Made by a program: the position numbers and the translations under genes
Shown: positions 23,795-34,327 of the stretch, in pieces
Numbering within the stretch: position 1 is the first letter of the stretch
How the letters are laid out: every line of letters begins with the position of its first letter
The notes under the pieces: model-generated
Seen by the model: only the letters and a program-made list of their open reading frames with translations
Database searches by the model: none
Told to the model about the DNA's origin: nothing
Assembly (NCBI GenBank): GCA_029237695.1
Contig: CM055267.1
Span: 6,594,036 to 6,658,035, forward strand
Source of the DNA: Conchocele bisecta
Taxonomy: Eukaryota > Mollusca > Bivalvia > Lucinida > Thyasiridae
Length of the DNA stretch: 64,000 bases
Reading direction: 5' to 3'

Positions 23795-25690
23795 GCTCAC
23801 CTGAGCGAAGCTCATGTGAGCTATTGTTACCGCAATGTGTCCGTCGTCCGTCGTCCGTCGTCCGTCGTCCGTCGTCCGTGAACATTTTCAAACGTCTTCT
23901 CCTCGGTAACCATTGGGCCTATAGTCACCAAACTTCATGGTCATGGTCCATAGGTAGGGGGATTACAAAATTGTTAAAATGACGTCATCACGTAATCGAA
24001 GATGGCCGCCGTCTAAAAATAGCACAAATTCTTCAAAAATATTCTTCTCAAGAACCGCCAACCGGATTTCGACAAAACTTGGTAGGAATGATCTGTGTAC
24101 AATGCTCTTTCAAAGTTGTTAAAATGGTGACCCCCGAGTCAAAAATGGGCGTGGCCCGTGGGGTCAAATTGGGGTCAAATTTATTTTTGACCGAATATGG
24201 TCAAGTCATATATCAAATCGAAGGTATCAATAAGGCGATCACTCTGGTGCATTTTTTGTCGAAATCGGATGGTTATGTCATCCAAGATGGCCGCCGAAAG
24301 GTCAAAAGGTCGTTCTTTTGTTAGAGATTTCAAAATTCTTCTTCACATGAACCGCTTGGCCCATGGTAGCCAAACTTAAAAGTTATGGTCCATGGGTGAA
24401 GCCTTTTCAGATTTGTTAAAATGGAGGTCATCGCTAATCCAAGATGGCCGCCGTCTAAAAATAGCATAAATTCTTAAAAAATCTTCTTCTCATGAACCGC
24501 CAGCCGGATTTCGACGAAACTTGGTAGGAATGATTGATGTACAATGCTCTTTCAAAGTTGTTAAAATGGTGACCCCGGGGATCAAAAATGGGCGTGGCCC
24601 GTGGGGTCAAATTGGGGTTAAATTTTATTTTTGCCGAATATGGTCATGTCTATATCAAATCGAAGGTATCAAAGAGGCGATCGCTCTGGTGCATTTTTTG
24701 TCGAAATTGGATGGTCATGTCATCCAAGATGGCCGCCGAAAGGTCAAAATGTCGTTCTTTTATTAGAGATTTCAAAATTCTTCTTCACACGAACCGCTTC
24801 GCCCATGGTGGCCAAACTTCACAGTTATGGTCCATGGGGGAAGCCTTTTCAGACGAGATATAGTACACAAACAAAATTTAACAAAAAAATTCAAAGTAAT
24901 TTGACCTTGACATTGGGCATAGGGGCCGCACGGTTGTGGGGTAGAATGAAAATATGGATGATGATAAACACCCATGTGAAGTTTCAAGGTAATGGGCGAA
25001 GCAGTTGCAGAGATATAGTATAACGAAAAACTTTTAACGAAAAAACTTTAACCAGACGTACGTTAAAAAGTTAACGTTGAAAATGGCTAAGTCAATTACG
25101 TAGAAATAATAGGTGAAGGTAAAAAAATGGTCACATGTTGGATAGTTGTATGTGGTAGGCACCCCTTGGTTATGAAGCTGTGAATGTTTGGTGGTCCTAG
25201 GTGGTACAGTACCAAAGAAATGGACTTAAACACGAAAACTTAACATTGTAAACGCGAAAACTTAACATTGAAAATGGCTAAGTCGACTGCGCGGAAAAAA
25301 TGGGTCAAGTTAAAAAAAAAGTAACATGTTGGATAGTGATATGTGGTGGGCACCCCTTGATTATGAAGCTGTGAAAGTTTGGTGGTCCTAGGTGGTACAG
25401 TAACAAAGAAATGGACTCGAACACGAAAACTTAACATTGAAAACGCGAAAAGTTAACATCTCTGCAACTGCTTCACCCATTACCTTGATACTTCACATGG
25501 GTGTTTATCATCATTGTCAGCGCGATATCGTCGGCATTTTGGCATACGTCCGTCCGTACGTCCGTACGTCCGTGTGTCTGGTTAAAGTTTTTTGGTTAAA
25601 GTTTTTCCATCTACTATATCTATTTGTTTAGTGTCCATGCCTCGCCCCAAGGCACGACATGCAGGCCACGGCCATCTAGTCTACAAAAAG
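23795..25690. repeat. Mollusc-type dispersed repeat with tandem ~440-bp units
   Basis: Opens AGCTCACCTGAGCGAAGCTC, then five repeats of GTCCGTC, then units with GGATTTCGACAAAACTTGGT, CAAGATGGCCGCCG and CCTTTTCAGA(T/C). The units at about 24050-24480 and 24490-24860 are direct repeats. Later parts hold CGTCCGTACGTCCGTACGTC (about 25545-25570) and GGCCACGGCCATCTAG. Open frames here track the repeat and are not genes. Confidence 0.85.
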
Positions 25691-25849
25691 TGGGTATAAT
25701 CATGTTATCCAAGTGTCTATGCTTGGAAAAAACCTGGCCTTCGTGGCTTTGCCTCGTTTCTTGTTCATATATGAATTCAAAATATGTCAAAATTATTGAT
25801 CCGGCAGTCGCCGTACCTGCCGGGCGTGTTCCGACGCCCCTGAACATAC

Positions 25850-26026
25850 CTCGATCAATTTGAAAACGAGTGTTTTAACTTCGGACCGGAACCGACAGAT
25901 TTCCTGGCTGCGTTTGCCGGGCTGCCAGCCATTGCTGTAGTGGTATGACTGGCCGTCGACCATGCCCGGTAGCGCGAGTAGAGCCAACATCACCGACACC
26001 GTGATCACGTATACGCCGCTCGTCAT
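25850..26026 (-). CDS. GnRH: preproGnRH, signal peptide and hormone exon
   Basis: Minus-strand exon with acceptor TATTTGCAG (exon starts 26033), seven untranslated bases, ATG at 26026, and donor GTATGT after 25850. The 59 codons give a 25-residue signal peptide (hydrophobic VSVMLALLAL, ending VDG), then QSYHYSNGWQPGKR, then a further 20 residues ending VKTLVFKLIE. The Q becomes pyroglutamate, KR is the prohormone-convertase site and the preceding G is the amide donor, so the predicted hormone is the 11-residue amide pQSYHYSNGWQP-NH2. Molluscan GnRHs share the YHFSNGW or FHYSNGW core, and scallop and oyster forms end WQP; the S at position 2 differs from the N I recall in those. The peptide acts in neurons through a rhodopsin-family receptor. 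An upstream in-frame ATG at 26083 is in the intron and is not used in this model. Confidence 0.93.
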
Positions 26027-26164
26027 TCTTCTTCTGCAAATATGTGATATATTCAACGTAATCTGATGCTGATTAGCTTTCATGCCACATTAACTGAAAC
26101 ATCGACAACACGTGCTATCTAAACATACACAATATTATTATAATATTATAATATATACTTGTAA

Positions 26165-26260
26165 CAGGGCGAGAAAAATGTGCACCGGTCCGGGGCTCAA
26201 CCATGGGACCTCTGGTTTACCGTACCATCGCTCTAACCCACTCAGCTAGCTTGACACAAA
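26165..26260 (-). mobile_element. tRNA-derived SINE head
   Basis: On the minus strand, 26248-26238 is an A box (TAGCTGAGTGG) and 26202-26192 a degenerate B box (GGTTGAGCCCC). The distance between them fits a tRNA relic. The rest of the element is not clear. Confidence 0.55.
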
Positions 26261-26409
26261 TACACACCTTCTTCCCATTGTGAGTTACGTACCATGACAT
26301 ACTATATAATAATATATTATTATTATTAATATACTTTTTGATAAAGTGACGTTATTATTGTTTATATCTATCTCGTATATAACGTCGTGAATTACTTCCT
26401 AAAATCGTA

Positions 26410-26475
26410 ATGGCGTCTGCACTGGATTTAATTATGGAAAGTTTAGAAAGAAAAGACCATACTAACATTTGAAAC
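26410..26475 (+). pseudogene. Short coding-like fragment interrupted by element F2
   Basis: ATGGCGTCTGCACTGGATTT opens a 20-codon frame (MASALDLIMESLERKDHTNI then stop). About 330 bases on, beyond an inserted hairpin element, 26881-26990 has the reading DYNERHFEYFRMFGSSNVYS ended by a stop. The HFEYFRM run resembles the start of PIF/Harbinger transposases (a YFRM motif is usual there), so both pieces may be remains of one transposase gene. Similarity is slight. Confidence 0.25.
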
Positions 26476-26485
26476 AGTGCGGAAA

Positions 26486-26803
26486 ATAGAGAATAGTAGG
26501 TTAGTGCCGTGAATGGGAAAAAATATCTGGCAAGCCTTAGGATGGGCGAGGCTCTGCCGAGCACATCCCGTTTCCTTGCTGCGCCAGATATTTTTCCCAT
26601 TCACGGCACTAACCTACTATTCTATTTATCCCGTCAACATTACACATAGCTTTAAAATGCAAAAAAATAACCCCAGCCGCATCCTCAAAATCGTAGAATC
26701 GACCAGTATTACAACCGCACATATTCAAACGTAGTGATTAGGTCGTATTGACAGGATATAAAAAAATGTTTCACGGCACATACGCACTGTGTTGACGGGA
26801 TAA
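26486..26803. mobile_element. Hairpin element F2, first copy
   Basis: Left arm AGAATAGTAGGTTAGTGCCG and right arm CGGCACTAACCTACTATTCT enclose GAGGCTCTGCCGAGC. A tail shared with the second copy (27587-27922) includes ACCCCAGCCGCATCCTCAAA and CGCACTGTGTTGACGGGATA. The two copies are about 90% alike by eye. Confidence 0.85.
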
Positions 26804-27129
26804 AGTAGTATTCATGAAGTAAACATTAAAACAATAGAACCGTGATATGTTCGTTACTGCACATTATACAATTAGAGAAAGGAATATGGCAATAACGATT
26901 ACAATGAACGTCATTTTGAATACTTTCGTATGTTTGGAAGTTCCAACGTTTACAGTGAAGAGACTGAGATTTTTGGCCGACGTCGTGCGTTCTGACCAGT
27001 TCGCTCGTGGTGATATTACAATTCCGGTTTTATTGGGATATGAAAAAGATTGGAAATTACATGGAACTAATGAAAATGTATAAAAAAGATAAAATAAATT
27101 ATTTAGAAAATGTTCGTGTATATTCCGTC

Positions 27130-28790
27130 CGTCCGTCATCACTTTTCAGACCTCTTTTTCTACTGAACCGTTTGGCCGATGTTGATCAAACTTCACAGAG
27201 ATAGTCTATATGTTACTCATTTTCAGATTTGTTAAAATGGACGTCTTATTCAAGATGGCCGCCATACTGATTTCGGCGAATTAGCAGGAATGATCGATAG
27301 TCAATGCTCTTTCAGATTTGTTAAAATGATGACACCGGGATAAAATATGGGCGGGGTCAAGGAGGGGTCAAATGTCAACTTTGACAAAATATGGTCATGT
27401 AATAAATCAAATCGAAGATATCGAGGAGACGATCACTCTGAAGCATTCTTTGGCGATTACATCATCCAAGATGGCCGCCGAAAGGTAGAAAGGTCATCAT
27501 TTTAATATTGATTTCAAACGTCTTTTTCTTGTGAACCACTTGGCCGATACTGGTCAAACTTCTCAGTTATGGTGCGTGGATGATAGAGAATAGTAGGTTA
27601 GTGCGGTAAATGGGGAAAATGTCTGGCAATACTTAGGAAACGGAAGGGGCGAGGCTCTGCCGAGCCCATCCCGTTTCCGCGCCAGATATTTATTTCCCAT
27701 TCACGGCACTAACCTACTATTCTATTTATCCCGTCAACGCCTACAAATGGCTTTAACATGCAAAAATATATAACCCCAGCCGCATCCTCAAAATCGGAGA
27801 ATCGACTAGTATGACAACCGCACATAATTCATACGTAGTGATTAGATCGTGTTGGCAGTATATCAACAATGTTTCACGACACCGTGTTTCACGACATATA
27901 CGCACTGTGTTGACGGGATAAAAACCTTTTCATATTTGTCATAATGGAGGTCGTCACATAATCCGAGGTTTAAAATTAGGTCACATTCTTAAAAATCTTC
28001 TCTTGAACCGCCAGGCCTATGTTGACAAAACTTGCTAGGTATGATCGATAGTTAATGCTCTTTCGTATTTGTGTAAATGATTACCCCGGGATCAAAAATG
28101 GGCAGGGACCGGGGGTCAAGTAGGGGTAAAAAATATGGTCATGTTGTATATCAAATCGAAGGTATCGAGGGGGCGATCACTCTGAGATATTTTGTGGCAT
28201 CCGCTTGCGGACAGAGCGATATAGTCGGCACATTGCCATACGTACTTTACGTGCGTCCGGGTTAAACTGTTTGGTTAAACTTTTCGGTATACTACCAAAG
28301 CCTCCGCGGACGCGACATGCGGGCCGCGGCCATCTAGATTGTTGAAATCGGATGATTACGTCATCGAAGTTGGCCGCCGAAAGGTCATCATTTTTATATA
28401 GATTTCAAACGTTTTCTTTTCGTGAACCGCTTTGCCGTTGGTCAAACTTCACAGTTATGGTGCGTGGGTGAAGCCTTTTCATATTTGTCAAAATGGAGGT
28501 AGTCGCATAATCCAAGATGGACGCTATAGAAAATTAGGTCAAATTCTTAAAACATCTTCGACTCGCAAAATGACCCCGGTTGTGCGGGGGTGTCAAATTT
28601 CACATTTGACCAACTATGGTCATGTTATACATGTATATCAAATCGAAGGTATCGCGGAAACGATCACTCTGGAACATGTGTTGCCTCAATCCCGCCGAAT
28701 GGTCGAAAGGTCCATAAAAATCACTTTAGTAAGACGCTTAATTTCAAAATATAGGGTTAGTCGCATTTAGACTTATATTATTATATGTTT
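27130..28790. repeat. Degenerate mollusc-type dispersed repeat
   Basis: Diverged relatives of the units at 23795-25690, recognised by CAAGATGGCCGCC, TATGGTCATGT, ATCAAATCGAAGGTATCG and GGCCGCGGCCATCTAG. The second F2 hairpin copy (27587-27922) is inserted within it. No gene is seen. Confidence 0.7.
27587..27922. mobile_element. Hairpin element F2, second copy
   Basis: Same arms and tail as 26486-26803. It lies inside the GGCCGCC repeat, so it transposed after that repeat. Confidence 0.85.
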
Positions 28791-28794
28791 ATGC

Positions 28795-29550
28795 CCACCA
28801 CGATAGTGGATTGGGCATTTAGTGTTACCCTTGTCCGTCCGTCCCGTCCTTCCGTCAGTCACCAACCTTTTAAAGTAATACAACTTTTAAACCGTAATAT
28901 CTACATACCTGGAAATTGGTATGTAGCTTCCTTATGATAAGTAGATGCGCAAAGTTTATTTCGATTTTTGATTCGACCCGGGTCATCTCCCCTTTCCGAC
29001 TTAGAAATTGGCAATTTTGCCTTTTAAGTCGTAACACTTTTAAACCGTACTAGCTACAGACTTGAAACTTGGTATGCAGCTTCCTTATGATGAGATTTTT
29101 TATTCGACCCCGGGGTCATGGATTATCTCCTCTTTTTCGACTTAGAATTTTCCACTTTTGACCTGTAAGTCGTAAAACATTTAAACCTTTCATTCGACCC
29201 CCGGGTCATGGATTATGTGGATTTCGACTGGGAATTTTGCCTCGTTTATTATCAAAGCGATATATGGGGCATCCGTGTTTCTAGTATATACATTGCTTGT
29301 GTTTTCCTTTTCGGGGCTTGAAATGCAAAACTGACCCGTTTTCCCCTGCCATCCGTTAACCCCCATGGACTGTACATATTTTGAGACAACCTGAACAATT
29401 ATTCAAATGACTTTTTATGAGCATGCAGACGAATTTTTATTGAACTTGGTATATATGATCGGTAGTCCGTGCCAGTTTGAACTTTCTCTATACTGTGGAT
29501 AATACGTTCAAGTGAGCGATACAGGCCCAGTTGGGCCTCTTGTATAAATA
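28795..29550. repeat. Dispersed repeat beginning TGCCCACCACGATAGTGGAT
   Basis: After a GTCCGTCCGTCCCGTCC run come two related blocks with CTTTTAAACCGTA, GGTATG(T/C)AGCTTCCTTATGAT and TTCGACCC(G/C)GGGTCAT. It is a common style of mollusc repeat in my recollection. It carries no frame of note. Confidence 0.65.
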
Positions 29551-29967
29551 ATGCGTTATGTAAATATCGAAAAACTATTTAATTACATAAATAAAGCATG
29601 ACTACAAATGACGTATATATAGTAGTTGCACTTGCATATATAGCCAATAACGTGTTTGTATTCTTTTCATGTGCCGTGTTTGAAGGGTCACATTTGTAAT
29701 TGCAGACTTTCGCCATCTCTTTTACCATGGCAACAGAGATAACAGAGATACAAATATAAATATAAATGTGCAACTTTAGTATACAGCATAGTCACTGTAA
29801 CATGACACATGTCCTCCCAGTCATCGTTGGCGGGAATGGTATCTCCGACTGGACATTCATCACCATTACCAAGGTGTATGACCACGTGGTACTAATAACA
29901 ACAACCAGTACTGAAACTTCCAGAATCCATCCGATGCAAAGTACCTATTCTTTTATACTGTCCTTAT

Positions 29968-30212
29968 TACGTAACGGATTTTGATGAAATATGGTTCATC
30001 AAACGCGTCTTATTGAGCTGCATTTTGGTGGTCTCTGTATTTTCACCCAAACTTATGTCGTTTTTGCGAAGAATTCTTCGCAAAAGATTCCTCGCCAAAG
30101 ATTCTTCGCAAAAACGACATAGGTCTGTGCCGAACTCCATGGACCATCAAATGCAGCTATTGAAGACGCGTTTGCTGCGCCATATTTCATCAACATCCGT
30201 TGCATATTAAGG
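29968..30212. mobile_element. Long inverted-repeat MITE
   Basis: Outer arms ACGGATTTTGATGAAATATG and CATATTTCATCAACATCCGT, then ACGCGTCTT/AAGACGCGT, then TTATGTCGTTTTTGCGAAGA with its complement, meeting in TTCGCAAAAGATTC. Almost the whole 240 bp is palindromic. The outer ends lie next to TAA and TTA. Confidence 0.85.
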
Positions 30213-30348
30213 AAAATATCAAATAATACTTACTTTGGAGTGGGCGACGTTGTTGTTGTTGTAACCACGTGATCATGCACCTTGCAATACAGTGTTGGTG
30301 TATTTTGAATACACATGTGCACGTGCACGCATAATTTCAATTCACCAT

Positions 30349-30409
30349 GAAAGTGTCAGTGAACGAATGGGGATAAGTCACTTATCCGCATTCTTTCACT
30401 GTCCCTTTC
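30349..30409. repeat. Hairpin, ~30-bp arms
   Basis: GAAAGTGTCAGTGAACGAAT plus GGGGATAAGT pairs with ACTTATCCGCATTCTTTCAC plus TGTCCCTTTC with a few mismatches and almost no loop. No second copy was found. Confidence 0.7.
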
Positions 30410-30503
30410 ATATCTACTGTTGAAAGAAAGGAACTTGAATAATGAGCGCCCGCAACACGTTTATGAATGAACACTTCACGGCAAGTTGTCATTGCAGTAA
30501 ATA

Positions 30504-30588
30504 GTTGCGAACAGTAACTCTTGCAACCTGCTCCCGTACCCACGGACGGTACGGGAGTACATTTCAAGAGTTACTGTTCACAACTATG
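30504..30588. mobile_element. Short hairpin family M8
   Basis: AGTTGCGAACAGTAACTCTT near the left and AAGAGTTACTGTTCACAACT at the right flank GTACCCACGGACGGTACGGG. Four relatives are at 14934-14986, 38024-38098, 41526-41617 and 42751-42829. The element is little more than two complementary arms of about 38 bases. Confidence 0.85.
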
Positions 30589-30898
30589 CAGTAAGTTGCC
30601 CCTGCATACATACCGGGTACGAAGTTTCACTAAGACTCCTCCGACGAGAAATAGAAAGCACGTGTTGTATCTGTGTATAGCGCCGCCTACTGGCTATCGA
30701 GTGCGAGGGAGAGACCACACACTGTATGTTTATATAGCACGGTGTTTCGATGGTGTCCCTTAATGTGACATGACAGCTAATTAGCATCTGATTTCGACGT
30801 CAAAACTCGACACTGGCGCGCGCCGTCTTACACAGAAACCTGACATTTTCACACCGTACCGTGGCACAGGAGAGAAGTTGCCAGGGAGTATTTCACTG

Positions 30899-31160
30899 AT
30901 ACACGAGACTAGCCGCGTGATTACGTACCTACGAAGATGTGCGATGTCTCATGAAAACTATTTACAACATTTACGATATTTTTCATGAATGACATCAACA
31001 GTTGGCGAAATTCTCCGAGCAAATGCGTAATATAATTCCGCATTTGCTCAGACAATTTCGTCATCTTATGACGTCATTTACAGTAAATATCACAGTTTCT
31101 GTAAATATTTTTCATGAAAAAGCGCACATCTTCTTAGGTACAAAGTCACATGGTTTGTCA
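30899..31160. mobile_element. MITE family M2
   Basis: Left words GAGACTAGCCGCGTGATTAC and CGAAGATGTGCGATGTCTCA; right words GCGCACATCTTCTTAGGTAC and CACATGGTTTGTC. The interior is palindromic about GCGTAATATAATTCCGC. Confidence 0.8.
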
Positions 31161-31190
31161 CAACAATGCTATTAATTACTGTCCGCATTA

Positions 31191-31596
31191 ACATTCTTAC
31201 GGAGCCCCGCAGGGACGTAGATTTTTTTTTTTTATTAATTCGTTCCCACGAAATAACAATTCGTTCCCTCACTTTAACAATTCGTTCCCACGAATTAACA
31301 ATTCGGTCCCTCAATTTAACAATTCGTTCCCATAAAATAACAATTCGTTCCCTCACTTTAACAATTCGTTCCCACGAATTAACAATTCGGTCCCTCAATT
31401 TAACAATTCGTTCCCATAAAATAACAATTCGTTCCCACGGGAACGAATTGTTAATTCGTGGGAACGAATTGTTATACCGTGGGAACGAATTGTTAATTCG
31501 AGGGAACGAATTGTTAAATTGAGGGAACGAATTGTTATTTCGTGGGAACGAATTAATAAAAAAAAGTCATGTCCCATGCGGGGCTCCGTACATTCT
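31191..31596. mobile_element. Palindromic-module element, AACAATTCGTTCCC type (copy 1)
   Basis: Terminal inverted repeats ACGGAGCCCCGC at 31199 and GCGGGGCTCCGT ending at 31589. Between them are about 18 modules of 17-18 bp, AACAATTCGTTCCCACGAAT in the left part and its complement in the right, separated by short variable letters. Flanks ACATTCT (31191-31197) and ACATTCT (31590-31596) are a probable 7-bp target duplication. Both strands show an open frame through it only because the modules lack stops. Confidence 0.88.
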
Positions 31597-31794
31597 GACC
31601 AGTAGGAGGGAGAACAATTCGTCACCAACGGTTGACACCATTTATATGTACTTGTTTTGGACTCCTTGCACCGTGGTGCGAAAACATGTACACTATTCCA
31701 TTTATATCATGTATCCGCCGGAGTTTGTACCCGCGGTATGCGGAGAACGGGACATAGTATGGATAGGCGATTAGGATAAAGTACTATACAGCAC

Positions 31795-32120
31795 GGTTGT
31801 CTACGGAGCCCCACCGGGGACTTATAATTATTTTTTTATTAATTCGTTCCCACGAAATAATAATTCGTTCCCACGAATTAAGAATTCGTTCCCTCGAATT
31901 AACAATTCCTTCCCTCAATTTAACAATTCGTTCCCACGAATTAACAATTTGTGGGAGTGTGCGCGCGCAGCTGGGCGCCAAAACAATTCGTGGTAACGAA
32001 TTGTTAATTCGAGGGAACGAATTGTTCATTCGTGGTAACGAATTGTTAATGTGAGGGAACGAATTGTTATTTCGTGGGAATTAATTAATAAAACAAATCT
32101 GCGGGGCTCCGTAGTTGTCT
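31795..32120. mobile_element. Palindromic-module element, AACAATTCGTTCCC type (copy 2)
   Basis: Ends ACGGAGCCCCACCGGGG at 31803 and GCGGGGCTCCGT at 32112, with flanks GGTTGTCT and AGTTGTCT matching at 7 of 8 bases. Modules switch orientation at GTGTGCGCGCGCAGCTGGGC (about 31957-31976), which sits where the two halves meet. Confidence 0.88.
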
Positions 32121-32211
32121 GCATGTACGATCGATAATTCGCTCGTTGAATCTCGCAAATCTCGCCAATCATTATCTCGTACAAACTGACTAATCGTACT
32201 CTAAGTATTAC

Positions 32212-32458
32212 TTAACCCTTTGAACCCGAAAGCCCGCTATAGCCGTTTATTCAAACAGTGCAGATCCAGATGAACCGGCTCGTAACGAGCCGTCTCATCA
32301 GGATCTTCACTGTTTGCAAGTAATTTTAATATTTTTTAGAACAAAAACACACCCTTTTCATAAATGGACTAATCTGAAAATAGTTGTATGACGATTGAAT
32401 TGGTCGGGAAATTAGCATATCACAGTCCATTCCAGTTACTTAGGGTTGAACGGTTTAA
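32212..32458. mobile_element. MITE family M4
   Basis: TTAACCCTTTGAACCC at the left and TAGGGTTGAACGG at the right, with a central hairpin AACAGTGCAGATCCAGATGA / TCATCAGGATCTTCACTGTT around GGCTCGTAACGAGCC. Confidence 0.8.
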
Positions 32459-33034
32459 ATGGGTGCGGCCTTCAAACACGTTTATGGGTTTCCGATGTTG
32501 ACCGCGGTAACGTATGCATACACACTCGCCTGGTTCTAGTCTGGCGATGATCAGCCGCCGCGAGGACGTGTGTTCTCAATTATAAATGAAATGTAAATGA
32601 TCACCAACTTTCCTAAAATACACAGTCATATATTTTATTTCCTGGGAGTTGAATTAGGTTATTGCCCATTATAAAAGTAGTAAGATCATTACTGATAATG
32701 CTGCTTTTGCGAGGGGGCCAAGTGATTCTGGTGTGGCGAGGACCTGGCACCAAATCAGGATTATTCTGATTTCAGGGCTGTATATATATTTTTTTATTGT
32801 GAATATTCAGTTCTGATATTGGGATTCCCCACCCCCATTTGTACATGTACTTGTACAGGTAGTATATAGGATTTAGTACTAAACCCATTGACCCGGCCTT
32901 ATATGACCGTAGCTGTTGATAGGCCGTTACACCTCAACAAACAAACAAAAACAAACATACATTCATTGTTCTCATTTCTCATCAAAGGTATATCTTGTTA
33001 CCATTCACTTGTGGTGTACCATCAATTAAATATA

Positions 33035-33274
33035 TATGAGACACGCCATGCGATTTTGTACCTTCGGACATCTGCGTAATTTCATTAAATACGTTTACAC
33101 AATTTACAGTATTTTCAGTAAATGGCGTCACAATTTCGCAGAATTTTCAGAGTACTCTCAAAATTTTGTCAACTCTTTGACTTTATTTATGAAATATATT
33201 GTACATTTTATAAACGTATTTAATGAAATTATACAGATGTCCGAAGGTACAAAATCACATGGCGTGTCTCATAT
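33035..33274. mobile_element. MITE family M2 (CTTCGGACATCTGCG subtype)
   Basis: Left TGAGACACGCCATGCGATTT and right ATCACATGGCGTGTCTCA are complementary ends; next inward are CTTCGGACATCTGCGTAATT and its complement. The same subtype is at 39413-39662 and 63732-64000. Confidence 0.88.
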
Positions 33275-33328
33275 ATGCCGTGAAATTCTCTTTTACCAAC
33301 TGGCTTGCTCACATTTCAATCCACATCT

Positions 33329-33573
33329 AGGGGCCGTTTCACTGAACTTCGTACGACTAAGAAGTTCGTATGTGCAAATTTCGGATCGTCTGTAAATTTC
33401 AATTGATGTATGTACATTTATTGAGCATAGGCTGCATATGCAGCCTATGCTCAATAAATGTAAATCCAATAATTGTTTACAATATCACATTGTTAATGTG
33501 AAATTTACAGCCTATCATAATTTTGCACTTACGAACATTTTAGTCCTACGAAGTTTAGTGAAACGGGCCCCAG
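33329..33573. mobile_element. MITE family M1
   Basis: Full copy from GGGGCCGTTTCACTGAAC to GTGAAACGGGCCCC with the central palindrome GGCTGCATATGCAGCC. Confidence 0.9.
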
Positions 33574-33734
33574 GGTCTTTACCACCTTATTGATAATTTA
33601 TTATTTGTATACAATACCATTGGAACTGAATTATGTTACACGAGTTCTTTATACCAAAGTGAAACGATTGCATCTAAAACAATATGCATACTAGACATAC
33701 AAAGTAGCGGTTCTGTCGCAACCGATCATATCAT

Positions 33735-33957
33735 TATGATATACGCCATGTACCTATTTGTACCTAACAACATGTGCGATTGTTCATGAAATATACGTAC
33801 AGAAACTGTGATGTTAATACTCACTAAATATCACTAACTTTTCGTGGCAAATGCGGAATCGAATTTCGCATTTGCTATGAAAATTTCATCATCTGTCAGC
33901 GTCTATTTTTGACTATGTTCTTAGGTACACAATCACACAGCGTGTCTCCAGTAATTA
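33735..33957. mobile_element. MITE family M2, diverged copy
   Basis: Words ATATACGCCATGTACCTATT, CATGTGCGATTGTTCATGAA and, at the right, TTCTTAGGTACACAATCACA with GCGTGTCTC. Confidence 0.65.
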
Positions 33958-34101
33958 TGACCCGTTCGATTAGCAATTTTAATTGAATTCATTGGTAAAT
34001 GTGTAAGGCATTGCCAAATTTCATTATCACTTGTTGAACGGTATTGACGTTATTTTTGAAAAGTAAAATCCAGTATTATATAAAACAGAGCATAACCTTA
34101 C

Positions 34102-34134
34102 CTTTTGTTTCTATCCTCCCAATATGTGCACTCC
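34102..34134 (-). other. GnRH: Probable noncoding first exon of the GnRH gene
   Basis: On the minus strand, downstream of a TATA box, AGGATAGAAACAAAAG is followed by a good donor, GTAAGG (from 34101). The start is estimated at about 30 bases from the TATA box, near 34130. The hormone exon at 25850-26033 has an acceptor seven bases before its ATG, so an upstream untranslated exon is required. This is the best-placed candidate on that strand, 8 kb away. The link is inference. Confidence 0.45.
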
Positions 34135-34156
34135 GCCCAGCCGGCGAATCGACTCG

Positions 34157-34164
34157 CTTATATA
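34157..34164 (-). promoter_or_regulatory. TATA box, probable GnRH core promoter
   Basis: TATATAAG on the minus strand inside a locally GC- and CpG-rich stretch (34120-34330) that contrasts with AT-rich flanks. A donor site lies about 60 bases downstream. Confidence 0.5.
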
Positions 34165-34305
34165 GCGGGAAGGTGCGCTGGCGAGTCGGCACCGTAATCA
34201 TGCCGGGCGGGTGGCAGCTGCGGAGTAATGAAGGTCCCGGAACGCGCGGAAATTGCCTCCATGTTACGGTGACTGCCTCTGGGCATCGCCAAGCATCGAC
34301 TCAAC

Positions 34306-34327
34306 CACGTGACGTCCGTTGACGTCT
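34306..34327 (-). promoter_or_regulatory. E-box and two near-CRE sites upstream of the TATA box
   Basis: CACGTG at 34306-34311 overlaps TGACGTCC (34310-34317), and TGACGTCT follows at 34320-34327, ten bases on, so both would face the same side of the helix. Each matches seven of eight bases of the CRE consensus. They lie about 150 bases upstream of the TATA box. Response to cAMP and bHLH factors is inference. Confidence 0.4.

Noticed and set aside
23950..25030. Open frames of 70-130 codons in the GGCCGCC repeat
   Set aside because: They recur in parallel with the tandem repeat units and show no domain or splice logic.
26027..26083. Upstream ATG at 26083 as the GnRH start
   Set aside because: It would put 19 polar residues ahead of the signal peptide, and an acceptor (TATTTGCAG) lies between it and the second ATG.
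29766..29985. Coding-like readings on both strands (VLPVIVGGNGISDW; GNGDECPVGDTIPANDDWED)
   Set aside because: Neither strand has a matching acceptor and donor pair, both look equally plausible, and no family is recognised.
31166..32054. Open frames reading ELTIRSLNLTIRSHE and similar on both strands
   Set aside because: They follow the AACAATTCGTTCCC modules of transposable elements. The 150-codon frame at 62410-62862 is the same effect.
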